DNA of 64,000 nt from CAIYUC01 sp963682005. Lineage in GTDB: Bacteria > Bacteroidota > Bacteroidia > Bacteroidales > FEN-979. Under the pieces are notes generated by a model that made no database searches, was not told where the DNA came from, and saw nothing but the letters and a program-made list of their open reading frames with translations. The position numbers and the translations under genes were made by a program. Every line of letters starts with the position of its first letter. Within the stretch, counting starts at the first letter, position 1. Location: positions 1,984,001 to 2,048,000 of the forward strand of contig OY820914.1 of the NCBI GenBank assembly GCA_963682005.1, given 5' to 3'. This document shows positions 9,025 to 19,700 of this stretch, one piece after another.

Positions 9025-10512
9025 GTGAAAAAGATAAAACATACAAGGCTGGCAGGTATTCTCATGACACTGAGCTGGATATTGCTGCTGGTTTTTGTCT
9101 TTCAATGGATCGCTTCACGATACAATACGGAGAAGGATATCCTGCAAAAGGAACTCAACAGGCAATTCTCCGACGCCAGGATGCAGGTGATGGATTCAAC
9201 CCTGATCATCAACCTGATCGATCCGTTGATCGCTGATCCGCAACAGATGAATGTTTTCCGGGTCCATCGGGGAACCGGCAATCAAAACACCTCTAAAAGC
9301 GTGGTCTGTGATACCGTTATCGGAGCCTGCGTGGATCCCGGGAAACAGCCGCTTGTATACCGGATCAATATTACTGATTCAGTCCAGGGAAATCAATTTT
9401 TCACGGGACAGAAAGGCCGGTTCTTTTCCGATTCCGGCAACATTGCCCTGCGCAGCATCCGTTTGATCATCAACCAGGCGATTGATTCTGGACAGGGGAG
9501 TTCTGCCTTTAAGCAATATCTTCCGGCCCAGATCGATACTGCGATGTTCAAAAAAATTTTCCACGAAAAACTGGTCAGGCAGGAACTGCATTTCGGAATT
9601 GCATGGTATACCGGGAAGGCAACTGATTCGGTAGCAAAACTTGGCCGGCACATCTTCCTGTCCAGCCGGATCTTTAACGGTTCCGTTGGTGCGGAGATAA
9701 GCAACTATACCTGGTACCTGGTAAAGCGGATCATTCCACAGATCCTTTTTGTGATCGCCCTGCTTGTCATAACCGGCTTTGCATTCATGTTCACATACCG
9801 CAGCCTGAAAAAGCAGGTACTGCTGAATGCCATGCGCAACGATTTTATCGGGAACATCACCCATGAGCTGAAAACACCAGTGGCAACCGTAAAAGTGGCG
9901 CTGGAATCGCTGCGGAATTTTGACATGAAGAAGGATCCTGCAGTTACCGGCGAATACCTGGACATGGCTTCCATGGAGATGGACCGGCTTGATCAGCTGA
10001 TCAGCAAGGTCCTGAATCTTTCCCTGCTTGAGGAGCATAAGGATGTGGTCTCCCTGCGCACAGCGGATCTCAAACTTATTGCTGAAAAAGTGATCCGGTC
10101 GATGAAACAGCGATTTGATGCAGTTAAGGCAGTGATCTCATTTGAAGCCCCGGATGAACAGTATTTATGCACCATCGATGAATTGTTCGTTGAAGGTGTT
10201 CTGATCAACCTGGTTGATAACAGCCTGAAATACGGAGGGGACAAGCCGTGGATCAGAATGCATCTTTCCCAGGACCAGAATAAGGTGGAACTGACGGTCA
10301 GCGATCACGGACCAGGAATCCCGGAGGAATACAGGGAAAAGGTTTTCGATAAGTTTTTCAGGGTTCCGGCGGGGGATCTGCATAATGTAAAGGGGCATGG
10401 CCTGGGACTGAGCTATGCCGAACAGGTAATGAAGCAGCATAAGGGAGCCATAAGGCTGGATAACCCGGATGAAGGAGGCTGTGCCTTTGTTCTAACATTT
10501 CCGAAGGGATGA
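9025..10512 (+). CDS. Membrane sensor histidine kinase (HisKA type)
   Basis: 495 residues starting at GTG. TM1 is about 9-31, followed by a periplasmic sensor region (about 32-232) without a recognisable domain, and TM2 about 236-257. HisKA phosphoacceptor His280 lies in GNITHELKTP. The HATPase N box is LINLVDNSLKYG, the G1 box DHGPGIP and the G2 box GHGLGLSY. It overlaps the response-regulator gene by 4 nt (ATGA), so the two form a translationally coupled operon. The stimulus is unknown. No target gene adjoins in the same operon; the divergent GLPGLI/outer-membrane gene pair is a candidate. Confidence 0.93.
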   Translation: MKKIKHTRLAGILMTLSWILLLVFVFQWIASRYNTEKDILQKELNRQFSDARMQVMDSTLIINLIDPLIADPQQMNVFRVHRGTGNQNTSKSVVCDTVIGACVDPGKQPLVYRINITDSVQGNQFFTGQKGRFFSDSGNIALRSIRLIINQAIDSGQGSSAFKQYLPAQIDTAMFKKIFHEKLVRQELHFGIAWYTGKATDSVAKLGRHIFLSSRIFNGSVGAEISNYTWYLVKRIIPQILFVIALLVITGFAFMFTYRSLKKQVLLNAMRNDFIGNITHELKTPVATVKVALESLRNFDMKKDPAVTGEYLDMASMEMDRLDQLISKVLNLSLLEEHKDVVSLRTADLKLIAEKVIRSMKQRFDAVKAVISFEAPDEQYLCTIDELFVEGVLINLVDNSLKYGGDKPWIRMHLSQDQNKVELTVSDHGPGIPEEYREKVFDKFFRVPAGDLHNVKGHGLGLSYAEQVMKQHKGAIRLDNPDEGGCAFVLTFPKG

Positions 10513-11210
10513 AAAGAAAAGTATTGTATGTCGAGGATGAACCATTCCTCGGAAAGATCGTAGCAGAAACGCTCGAAAAGCAGGATTTCGAGGTCCTGTG
10601 GAGAACCACAGGGGTTACTATTCTCCAGGATATCCGCGCATTTTCCCCCGGGATCTGCGTGCTGGACATCATGCTTCCCGATGTTGACGGTTACCGGTTG
10701 TGCAACCAGGTGAGGACACGTTTCCCATTCCTGCCGGTTATCTTCCTTACGGCTAAAACGGAAACCGCTGACCTGGTCAAAGGGTTTGAGGCGGGAGGGA
10801 CTGATTACATGCGGAAGCCATTCAGCGTTGAAGAGCTGATCATCCGTATCCACAACCAGTTCTATCTTGCTGAAGGAAAAACCCCGGCGGCCGGGATGTC
10901 CGGTGAAGCCATCAGACTGGGAAGGTATACCTTTTATCCCGACCGGAGTGAACTGGAGTCCCCGACACGGAAGATCAGGTTGTCGTTGCGCGATATGCAG
11001 GTTATCTCGATGCTTTCCGGAAACACCAACCATGTGACCGACCGGAAAAGCATGCTCCTGGCCATCTGGGGTGACGATACCTTTTTCAATTCAAGGACGC
11101 TGGATGTCTATATCCGGAAGATCCGCAACTATTTTTCGGAGGACCGGCGCATCGAGATCATTACGATGAAAGGCAAAGGATATCTTTTCCTTGTTCCGGA
11201 AAATAAATAA
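10509..11210 (+). CDS. OmpR-family response regulator
   Basis: 233 residues. The receiver domain has acidic residues E9, D10 and E11, phosphoacceptor Asp53 (CVLDIMLPD) and the conserved Lys102 (RKPFSVEEL). The C-terminal winged-helix DNA-binding domain (about 135-230) contains LSLRDMQVISML and SRTLDVYIRKIRNYF. It is the cognate partner of the upstream kinase by ATGA overlap. The phased repeats at 8937-8973 are a plausible autoregulatory site. After the stop there are about 200 bases without a gene before the CotH-domain gene. Confidence 0.94.
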   Translation: MKRKVLYVEDEPFLGKIVAETLEKQDFEVLWRTTGVTILQDIRAFSPGICVLDIMLPDVDGYRLCNQVRTRFPFLPVIFLTAKTETADLVKGFEAGGTDYMRKPFSVEELIIRIHNQFYLAEGKTPAAGMSGEAIRLGRYTFYPDRSELESPTRKIRLSLRDMQVISMLSGNTNHVTDRKSMLLAIWGDDTFFNSRTLDVYIRKIRNYFSEDRRIEIITMKGKGYLFLVPENK

Positions 11211-11411
11211 ATCTGACAACCGGCAACGGATTGTACTATTGCGTCGGATTGTTTTTCTGTTCATAGTCACCTTTAATTAGGTTGCATATAACGGACCTGC
11301 ATTCATTTTTTTTTCTAACTTGCCGTAAATTTCACTTTTCGAAAATCAACAAAACCGGTATTCGTGTAAAATGCATGGAAACCAGTTCATGAAAATAACT
11401 CATCGGCACGC

Positions 11412-14400
11412 ATGACCTGTTTAAAAGCACTTACATCCGTACTTATATGGTTCCTGGCGGTCAACATATCCATGGCGCAGGTTGTGATCAATGAAGGCAC
11501 AAATCGCAATTACTCTTCAATTGCGGATGAAAACGGAGATTACCCAGACTGGATCGAACTTTACAATGCAGGATCATCTGCAGTAAGTCTTTTGAATTAT
11601 GCCCTCACGGATGATCCCGGGAATCCTTTCAAATGGGTCTTCCCTGGGGCCGACATTAAGCCGGGGGAATTCCGGACCATATTCTGCAGCGGAAAAGACC
11701 GCAAACCTTTATCGGGATTCATTTTCGTAAAAAACACAGGCACATTCACCCCGGCCACAGGATGGAACACGCATAATTTCGCTACCCCCTTCTACTGGGA
11801 TGGCGTTTCAAACATCCTGATCAACACTTGTTCATACAGCTCTGCAGGCTACACCACCAACTCGGTATTCAAACAGACTGCAACCAATTTCCTGTCTACA
11901 TCTTTCAGTTACATGGATGGCAGTCCGGCCGCATGCATAGCTCCTTACGGCAACCGGGCAGCACAACGACCGAATATGAAGCTGAACGGGCATATTGTTG
12001 GCAGCGGGAACATCACGAATTCTCCTTACGACTATCCCGCGCCTTACGGCAACTGGTACTGGGGTGCCCGGCACCAGATGCTCATCCTGGCATCAGAGCT
12101 TGCCTCAGCCGGTCTTACCGCCGGGAACATAACCAGCCTGGCCTTAAACGTTGTCTCGTCAACCCCGGCTACCGTTTACGATTATATTGAGATCCATATG
12201 AGGCTGGTATCATACAGCGAAGTGCCTTCGACCTTCGAAGTGGTGGATACCAATAACTACTTCCACACAAATTTCAAGATCTCCAGTACCGGTGAAACCA
12301 TTTACCTGATCTCTCCTGCAGGAACAACGGTGAGCCAGCTTTTCGTTGACTGCGGCGACCTCGACAACAGCGCAGGCTGTCACCCCGATGCTTCGCCGAA
12401 TGTCTTCCTTTTCGGACAGGCTACACCGTCCGAAAGCAACAACGCATCATCCACTTACACCGGATATCTCCTTCCCCCTGTATTTTCAGTGCCTTGCGGA
12501 TATTACGAGACACCGTTCAATGTCTCCGTCACCAACCCGAATACCGGCTCATCACAAGTTCATTATACGATGGACGGAAGTGACCCGACACCTGCATCTG
12601 CACTCTACAATGGTACACCCATTTCTGTTTCTGATTCCCTGGTCCTGAAGGCGCGCGCGTTCGCATCAGGTGTTCTGCCAAGCCCGATCGTCGTGGCTAC
12701 CTACCTGTTCCATGTGAGCCATCTCACGCCTGTCCTTTCAGTTGTTACTGACTATTCGAACCTCTACGGACTGACCGGCATTTTCGACAACTGGTGGTAT
12801 GACTGGGAAAAGACTGCCTACGTAGAGTATTTCGATTCGACGAAGAACCTTGTCTTTTCACAGCGGGCTGGTATGCAGATCGACGGCGGACTGGGCGGAT
12901 CACGCGCTAATCCACAGCACTCTTTTCGCATTGAGCTCGATGATCCTGTGCTGGGCGATGGTCCCATCAATTACCCTTTGATACCCGACAAGCCCGGTCG
13001 CACAAAATACAGCCAGTTTTACCTCCGGAACGGGAGCAACCAGTACCTGGTCTATCCTTATAAAGATGCCTGTCAGGTCAGGTTAATGTCTAAAAAGACC
13101 CACAACTATTATTCTGCGTGGCGGCCCGTTACGGTTTACATTAACGGGGATTATTTCGGGTTGTATGAACTGCGTGAGAAATTCGATACCGAGTACTTCG
13201 AGACTTCCGAGGGAGCAGATCCGGATCAGACCGATATACTCTCACTCAGTGCCTGGTACAACCTTGTGCTCCGGGCGGTGGAAGGATCCGTTGACCCCTT
13301 CTGGGAGGCGATTGAGGCTTTCAGTCAGTTAGATCCTGCCGATACCAGTTTCTGGAACCAGGCCGATCAGTACTTCGACATGGAAGCATACAACGATTAC
13401 ATTATCGGCGAATCATGGATGGGTAATACTGACTGGCTCTGGAACAATATCAAGATCTATCGTTCCGACGCTACCGGTTTCCGGTGGAGGTTCTGCATCA
13501 TCGACCAGGAATTAGCACTGCTTCCGAACGGATGGACCGATTGCTATTACGATCACATCTCTTACATGATGACGTTTGATCAAACCAATCCCTACATCAG
13601 TATCTGGCATAAGGGAATGCTGAACGACCGTTTCCGGAATTATTTCGTCAACCGCTTTGCTGACCTGATGAATACAGCCTATCTTGCAGATGGGATGGTT
13701 GCGGTTGAACAAGATATGTTCGGCCAGACCGTAAACGAAATGCGCAAAGAGATTGTCCGCTGGGGGGATCCCAATAACATTCCTGGTCAGATGATTGATT
13801 TTTCCAACAATCACCAAACATTCCAGGACCAGCTGTCACTGCGCAGCGAACAGGTTCGAAACCATATCATGAACAATTTCGGACTGCCTGACCTGGTGAA
13901 TATTACATTGGACGTTCAGCCGGAAGGCGCCGGAACCATCCGCATCAGTACGATCTCACCGGAACAATACCCCTGGCAAGGGATCTATTTCAATGGGGTC
14001 CCGGTGAAAATCGAGGCTATGCCGAACGAAGGATACAACTTCACCCACTGGGAAGGCAACGGTATTATTGCCGATACCCTGAATACGGTTTTCCTTGATA
14101 CATTGAAGGCATCCAATCTCACATTCCGGGCCTGGTTCGAGCCATGGGCTGTTGATCTGAACGACCGGACACCCGGGACCACATTTACTTTGTGGCCCAA
14201 TCCCGCAAATTCTGCTGTGACATTAAGGAGCGACAAACCCTTTACAAAAGGCTCAGAATTCCGAATCCTCGACCTCAATGGCCGCCCTGTTTCTGAAAAC
14301 ATACTTCCCCCGGGACAGACTACTGCGCAGATCCACATCAGCCATCTCCCTCCCTCCGTGTATCTTCTCTTAATAAAACGGCCTGGCGAACAGGATGAAC

Positions 14401-14426
14401 ACCTGCGTTTCATCAAGGTATACTGA
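11412..14426 (+). CDS. T9SS-exported CotH-domain protein with lamin-tail domain
   Basis: 1004 residues with a signal peptide (1-22, ending SMAQ). In order: lamin-tail (LTD) domain about 23-100; beta-rich region; chitobiase-like C-terminal/Fn3 segment about 355-430 (VHYTMDGSDPTP); CotH kinase-like domain about 440-815, with LRNGSNQ, VYINGDYFGLYELREKFD, SWMGNTDWLWNNIKIYRS and FCIIDQELAL; InlB-like segment (EAMPNEGYNFTHWEGNG); T9SS type A sorting domain (about 925-1004, FTLWPNPANSAVTLRS). CotH proteins are atypical protein kinases in spore-formers; here the protein should be secreted and cell-surface attached. Whether the CotH catalytic residues are all retained cannot be settled by eye. It appears monocistronic. 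Confidence 0.85.
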   Translation: MTCLKALTSVLIWFLAVNISMAQVVINEGTNRNYSSIADENGDYPDWIELYNAGSSAVSLLNYALTDDPGNPFKWVFPGADIKPGEFRTIFCSGKDRKPLSGFIFVKNTGTFTPATGWNTHNFATPFYWDGVSNILINTCSYSSAGYTTNSVFKQTATNFLSTSFSYMDGSPAACIAPYGNRAAQRPNMKLNGHIVGSGNITNSPYDYPAPYGNWYWGARHQMLILASELASAGLTAGNITSLALNVVSSTPATVYDYIEIHMRLVSYSEVPSTFEVVDTNNYFHTNFKISSTGETIYLISPAGTTVSQLFVDCGDLDNSAGCHPDASPNVFLFGQATPSESNNASSTYTGYLLPPVFSVPCGYYETPFNVSVTNPNTGSSQVHYTMDGSDPTPASALYNGTPISVSDSLVLKARAFASGVLPSPIVVATYLFHVSHLTPVLSVVTDYSNLYGLTGIFDNWWYDWEKTAYVEYFDSTKNLVFSQRAGMQIDGGLGGSRANPQHSFRIELDDPVLGDGPINYPLIPDKPGRTKYSQFYLRNGSNQYLVYPYKDACQVRLMSKKTHNYYSAWRPVTVYINGDYFGLYELREKFDTEYFETSEGADPDQTDILSLSAWYNLVLRAVEGSVDPFWEAIEAFSQLDPADTSFWNQADQYFDMEAYNDYIIGESWMGNTDWLWNNIKIYRSDATGFRWRFCIIDQELALLPNGWTDCYYDHISYMMTFDQTNPYISIWHKGMLNDRFRNYFVNRFADLMNTAYLADGMVAVEQDMFGQTVNEMRKEIVRWGDPNNIPGQMIDFSNNHQTFQDQLSLRSEQVRNHIMNNFGLPDLVNITLDVQPEGAGTIRISTISPEQYPWQGIYFNGVPVKIEAMPNEGYNFTHWEGNGIIADTLNTVFLDTLKASNLTFRAWFEPWAVDLNDRTPGTTFTLWPNPANSAVTLRSDKPFTKGSEFRILDLNGRPVSENILPPGQTTAQIHISHLPPSVYLLLIKRPGEQDEHLRFIKVY

Positions 14427-14594
14427 AGCATGTAACCGATATCTTTGACTTTCTTATCCGGAAGTTTTTAAAAACAAGCAATACGAGAAAGGAAAGGTTA
14501 CTTATTCCTGCCAATAAATCAATATTCAGTTCACACCATCCCGATGTATGTGCATGGAATATCAGCATTTCAATCCCTTCATTTCTTTATTTGC

Positions 14595-14602
14595 TACTTT
14601 TG
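14595..14602 (+). promoter_or_regulatory. Promoter -7 box (TACTTTTG)
   Basis: An exact TAnnTTTG match lies in the 325-base space between the CotH and TPR genes, about 145 bases upstream of the likely ATG at 14752. I see no convincing -33 TTG at the expected spacing. The rest of this space shows no gene. Confidence 0.4.
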
Positions 14603-14751
14603 CATGCGCCTGCAGTATCTGTTGGCGGAACATAAAAATTCAGAAGATTCCCGTTTGAAAACTGATTTCCTGTTCCAGGGAAAACCCTGGGATTTGGAGA
14701 TGAGATCACGGGAGGGGTAAGACCTGCATTTTGCCGGTAATTATTACTATT

Positions 14752-16656
14752 ATGAAGCAAGAAAAAAAGAAAATCGTTTCTGCAAAAAAAATGGAATTAC
14801 CGATCCGGAAGAATTCAATTTTCGACAAGCCCGGGATACAATTCTCTCTTCTGGTAATCCTGACGGTCATTGCATTCAGCCCTTCCCTGAAAAATGGGTT
14901 TATCAATACCTGGGATGATAATGTTTATATCACGGAAAATACCAATGTGACCGGTTGGGGGCCTGATTCGATGAAAGAGATTTTTTCGAAACCTGTGAAC
15001 GGCACCTATGTTCCTCTGCCTTTATTGAGTTTTGCCATGGAATACAGGTTGTTTGGAAATAACCCGCTGCCGTTTCATATAACCAACCTTGTTTTACACA
15101 TTCTTTGCACACTCCTGGTCTTCCAGTTACTCCGCATGCTGAAGATGGATGTCATGTTTGCAGCGTTCGGGGCATTGCTGGCGGCCATCCATCCGATGCG
15201 CGTCGAGTCCGTGGCCTGGATCACCGAGCGGAAAGATCTGCTTTACAGCTTGTTTTACCTGGCATCCATGATATTTTATATCCGTTCGTTGCGGAATAAG
15301 AACGGGCGTATTCTCAACCTGATGCTTTGCCTGCTTTTTTTCATCCTTTCCCTTTTCTCTAAAATACAGGCGGTTTCACTGCCGTTGAGCCTGTTCCTGA
15401 TCGATTATTATTTTGAGCGCCCGTTCAGGTTGAAAAACATACTTGAAAAGGTTCCTCTCCTCATCCTGTCGCTCTTTTTTGGACTGGCAGGAATTTATTT
15501 TCTTCAGGAAGAAAGCGCTTTAAAGATGAATGAGCTATTGAGCCTTGGAGACCGTGTCATTTACGGATTCTATGCACTGACCATGTACCTGGTCCGTTTT
15601 CTGTTCCCGTTAAATCTTTCCTCTTCCTATGGCTTTCCTGTTCCTGAAGGAATGCCCCTGCCAATCCTCTATTACCTGAATCCCCTGGTGATACTCTTAT
15701 TGGCAGCCCTTGTCTTCTGGAAACTGAGGCATAACAGGGTGATCATTTTCGGGTTGCTTTTCTTCCTGCTCAATATTGCATTTATGCTGCAGATCTTCTC
15801 AGCGGGAACGGCCTTCCAGGCTGACAGGTTCACCTATATCCCTTATGTGGGATTGTTTTTCATTGCCGCCTGGGTCCTGGAAAAAACTGCCGGCAGGATC
15901 ATGTCGGGCAACAGCAACATGTATCCCATCCTTGTGCTCATGGTTTTTATCTATTTCGGCACCATCACTTTCGCACGGTGCCAGGTGTGGAAAAATGATG
16001 AGGTTCTTTGGTCGGATGTTATAAAAAAATACCCGGATAAGATCCTTCTTGCATACACAAGCCGTGGCGATTATTATTTATCAGCCGGAAACACGGAGAA
16101 AGCCATTGATGACTTTACCCATGCAATCAGGCTGAATCCGAAAGAAGCTCATCCTTACCTCAGGCGCGGGTTGGTTTATCTTTCATTGAAAGCCTATGAT
16201 AAAGCAATTTCCGATTACAAGATGGCCCTGAAGCTCGATCCGGATCACCCGGATGTTTATCAGAATTTGGCGGCGGCTTACTTTTTTAACATGGATTATC
16301 AAGCGGCCATCAACGTGGCACGTGACGGATTATCAAGGAATCCCCACAATGCTCATCTCTATGGGAATATCGGTTATTGCGACCTGGATATGAATAATTA
16401 TGTTTCAGCCATCGAATCTTTTCAAAAATGCCTGATAGAAAGTCCGGATAACCTTGATGCACTGGTCGGACTTTCTCTTGCCTATTACTGCCAGGGTGAC
16501 AAACCAGCCTCACATGAATACCTTCAGAAAGCCAGGAAAGCAGAACCATTGCTTAACCAGGGCATGACCGGACTGGAGGAACTGGCAAGGACAGGCGTTT
16601 CCTATACCGAAAAAGAAAAGGAAATTTTTTCACGGATGTTCAACGAACTGAATTGA
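14752..16656 (+). CDS. TMTC-like multi-spanning membrane protein with C-terminal TPR repeats
   Basis: 634 residues from the ATG at 14752; an upstream in-frame TTG at 14731 is a weaker start. After a basic N-terminus there are roughly nine to eleven membrane segments (about 25-410). The conserved loop HPMRVESVAWITERKDLLY is characteristic of TMTC/DUF1736 proteins, which belong to the GT-C (dolichyl-phosphate-mannose mannosyltransferase-like) superfamily. Residues about 440-610 form at least four TPR units (for example AIDDFTHAIRLNPKEAHPYLRRGLVYL). A glycan-transfer role is inferred only from the superfamily. Bacterial homologues are uncharacterised. The gene is convergent with the ABC permease. 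Confidence 0.8.
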   Translation: MKQEKKKIVSAKKMELPIRKNSIFDKPGIQFSLLVILTVIAFSPSLKNGFINTWDDNVYITENTNVTGWGPDSMKEIFSKPVNGTYVPLPLLSFAMEYRLFGNNPLPFHITNLVLHILCTLLVFQLLRMLKMDVMFAAFGALLAAIHPMRVESVAWITERKDLLYSLFYLASMIFYIRSLRNKNGRILNLMLCLLFFILSLFSKIQAVSLPLSLFLIDYYFERPFRLKNILEKVPLLILSLFFGLAGIYFLQEESALKMNELLSLGDRVIYGFYALTMYLVRFLFPLNLSSSYGFPVPEGMPLPILYYLNPLVILLLAALVFWKLRHNRVIIFGLLFFLLNIAFMLQIFSAGTAFQADRFTYIPYVGLFFIAAWVLEKTAGRIMSGNSNMYPILVLMVFIYFGTITFARCQVWKNDEVLWSDVIKKYPDKILLAYTSRGDYYLSAGNTEKAIDDFTHAIRLNPKEAHPYLRRGLVYLSLKAYDKAISDYKMALKLDPDHPDVYQNLAAAYFFNMDYQAAINVARDGLSRNPHNAHLYGNIGYCDLDMNNYVSAIESFQKCLIESPDNLDALVGLSLAYYCQGDKPASHEYLQKARKAEPLLNQGMTGLEELARTGVSYTEKEKEIFSRMFNELN

Positions 16657-16701
16657 GGTTGTGTGAACAGACTGCTTTTTGTCTTTCATCGCAAAGACAC
16701 G

Positions 16702-16720
16702 AAATACAGAATTTGTATTT
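16702..16720. terminator. Small hairpin between convergent genes
   Basis: AAATACA-GAATT-TGTATTT is a perfect 7-bp-arm hairpin followed by T-rich sequence on the plus strand (ATTTTG). It lies between the TPR gene stop (16656) and the permease stop (16738), so it could end both transcripts. A single arm of the A/G-rich repeat (CGCAAAGACACGAAA) directly precedes it. Confidence 0.4.
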
Positions 16721-16737
16721 ATTTTGAACTGGCCTTA

Positions 16738-19700
16738 TTATATTTTAAATGGATGGTTTTTGAGGTGTTTCAGCGTCCGCGTCACCGGGAAGTGGATCCA
16801 TAAAATTCCGTTCACAACAACAATCACGATTAAGATAACAGGGAAGATCAAGCCCTCGCTAGTGGCGAAAAGGCTTGGCAGCGTACCGGCCATGGCCGCG
16901 ATCATCCCCGATACGATCCCTGAAAAAAGGATGAACAGGAATTCACCTGCAAGCAGCCAGTAAGTCAGTTTTGCCGGGAAACCGATTGCTATATAGAGCG
17001 CGATCTCCCGTCGCCTGTCATGGAGGTTGCGCAGGACGAGGACTGCCAGGCCGGCTGTTCCGATGAGTAATCCCAGCGCCCCCAGCACAATGAACACATC
17101 CAGGTACGTGTTTTCCACCACTTCAAAAGAAGCAAGCCTTTCACCTGCAGGAATGACGGTAGCTCCCTGGTCGTGGAATCGCTCTTCCAATGTATGAGAT
17201 ACAGAAACCTCCGTACCTCGCGGTACATCGATCAACATCTTCCGGATCCTTGCCGAAGAAGGAAAATGCAACCGGAGGAGGCTGTCGGAAACAAGCAGGG
17301 ATCCCTGGAAGACAGAATTTTCAAGGCCGCCCGCGATCCGGATCTTCAGCCATTTCCCGCTCTCATCCTTGTATTGAACCGTATCACCTGTTTTCCTGTG
17401 CATTCCCCATGTAATCACCGACTGATCTGCAAAACCATTGATGCAAACCGGATCGTCCGTGTTTTCCAGTGTTTTCCAGGGATGTGAACGGTTTGTTCCG
17501 GAAACAAGATTGACAAAAGAGAATGAACCCCGTTTATCAAAATACCCTGCGGGGACTCCCAGTAATCCCGGCAGTGAAACCTGGTTCAGGTTCAGGCAGC
17601 TGGCATCGTCTCCTGACAGGCCGGGTAAGGGGATGAAACGGCATCCCCGGCATAGATTATTGTTGCTGAACCGGGAGGGGTTTCCACCTTCTTTCGAATT
17701 CAGATCGAAATTCACGGGAAGCGTGGTTTCCATCCAGAGACTGAATCCACCGGTTCCGGAGCTGAAAGGCTCATCCCTGTGGCCTCCTCCTTTCCGGTTT
17801 AACCCGGTTACCAGGATGGCAAAGGTGCCGATTGCAAGAAGGATGATGGTCACTATGGTTTGCATCCGGTGGAGGAGGACATTCCTCGTGATATATTCTA
17901 TAAGCCCGGACGAAATTTTAAAATCCCGGGCAGCTTTGGCTGTAAGGAAAACAGAAATGCCTTCGATGGTCCCCGCAAGGACCAGGATTCCTGCGATCAT
18001 GAATGCCGTCGATGGATAGAACCGGCCCGAAAAAGTCTCTGCCAGCATGATCACGATTGCTGAATAAAAAAGAAGGATAACGATTGCAATCTCCACTGTT
18101 TTACGGAACAGGCGTTTTCCTGGGATCCGTAATTCATGCTTATCGTAAACGGAAGGAAGCGATCTTTTCCGGCTCCTGAAAAGGATAAATGAAAATATCA
18201 TCAGATTCAGAATTACTCCTGAAACAAACCCGGTAAGAAGCGTGCCGGACCGGATGTTAAGGATAAGGGATGAAGTATGGACAGCGCCTTGCCAGAGGCT
18301 GTTCAGGCTGGAAATGATCAGCTGAGAGTAAAGGATTGCAGCGAGAATACCGATAAGCCCTCCTGCCAGCGACACGATCAGTATCTCCGGGAAAAAAACA
18401 TGCAGGATCATCCGGTTGCGAAAACCGATCGCACGCATCAGCTGCATTTCACCGGACCTCTGGCGCAGAAATAGGGATAAGAGCAACCCGGAAAGAAGAA
18501 GTCCTGCAAATACGATCAATGCCCCGAGGCTGAGGAAAAGATCACCAAAATTTGTCGAATTGGCCGAAGCTTTCAACCCTTCTTCAAAAACAGGCTTGAA
18601 GGATAGTCCGATAGTTGTTGGATCAAGCTGACGAACACCCTGGTTCATGGCTTTTTCACTGATCGTGTTGCTGAACCGGAAAGCTGTGAGGCTGCCGAAG
18701 GGATTTTTCCATATTTTCTGTCCGTCGGCCAGTGAGATCCAGGCTTTCGGGGTTCCCCGGTAGCGGTTCCAGTAATCCTCATCTTTGGCACGGATCCTTT
18801 TCAGATCAACAGGGGCCCCGGTTTCCCAGTCGCGGCAGTTCCCGGTGTTTTTCATTCCAGGGAAATCCGGCATCAAAGCCCGGTTCGAGTCGTTGTTCTC
18901 CAAAGGCACCACTGAATGAACCTTGAACCGCTTTGATCTTTCAATCAGGGATCGTGCAGGGCCCATTGTCCAGTAACGGAGGGTTAGCGAATCACCGGGA
19001 TTGGCACCGATATCTCTGGCAAGCCAGTCGTTGATCACGATCTGCCCGGAACCCGGTGTACCGGGCCCGACACCATGGTCAGCAGCCGTTACAAAAGAAT
19101 ATGGGGTTGACCGGCCATCCAGGGAAATATCATTTACCAGATATGTCAGGACCCCGGCCCCGCCAGGAATGGATTTCCTGATCGCAGCAGATAATGTATC
19201 TTCGATGAAGATCCTGCGGGAGACGATTTGCCTGAGCCCCGGTCCGGGTTCAGAGAAGAGAAGCCCTGCATCGGCAGGTGTCCATGCCCGCTGAAGCAGC
19301 TTATTCAGACTGTCCGTTCCTAACTTCTCGCCTTTTGCGGAAACCAGAAGGGTATTGGCATAACCGGGCACTCCCATTTTTAAAGCAAGGACCTTTTCCG
19401 GAATAAAAATATTAAACGGTGCAGACTGGTTGTTTTGAAGGCTGAATCGTCCACCTGCATTATCACTGGTCACGGCTTTTATCCTGAGTCTCAATCCGTA
19501 TGTCTCCGTTTTTTCTGAGACAAAAGGGGCATTGGCAGGGGCAAACCCCTCGCCGGAAATCCGCACGACAATATAATCACCCGGTTTTACCTTCAGCCTG
19601 GTTTCGACATTCTTACTGATTACAGCCTCGTCTTCGGCGGGCAGCGGAAAACCTGTCTCATTTCCGTCCGGTTCCCAAAATCCACAGAAACCCTCGTTTA

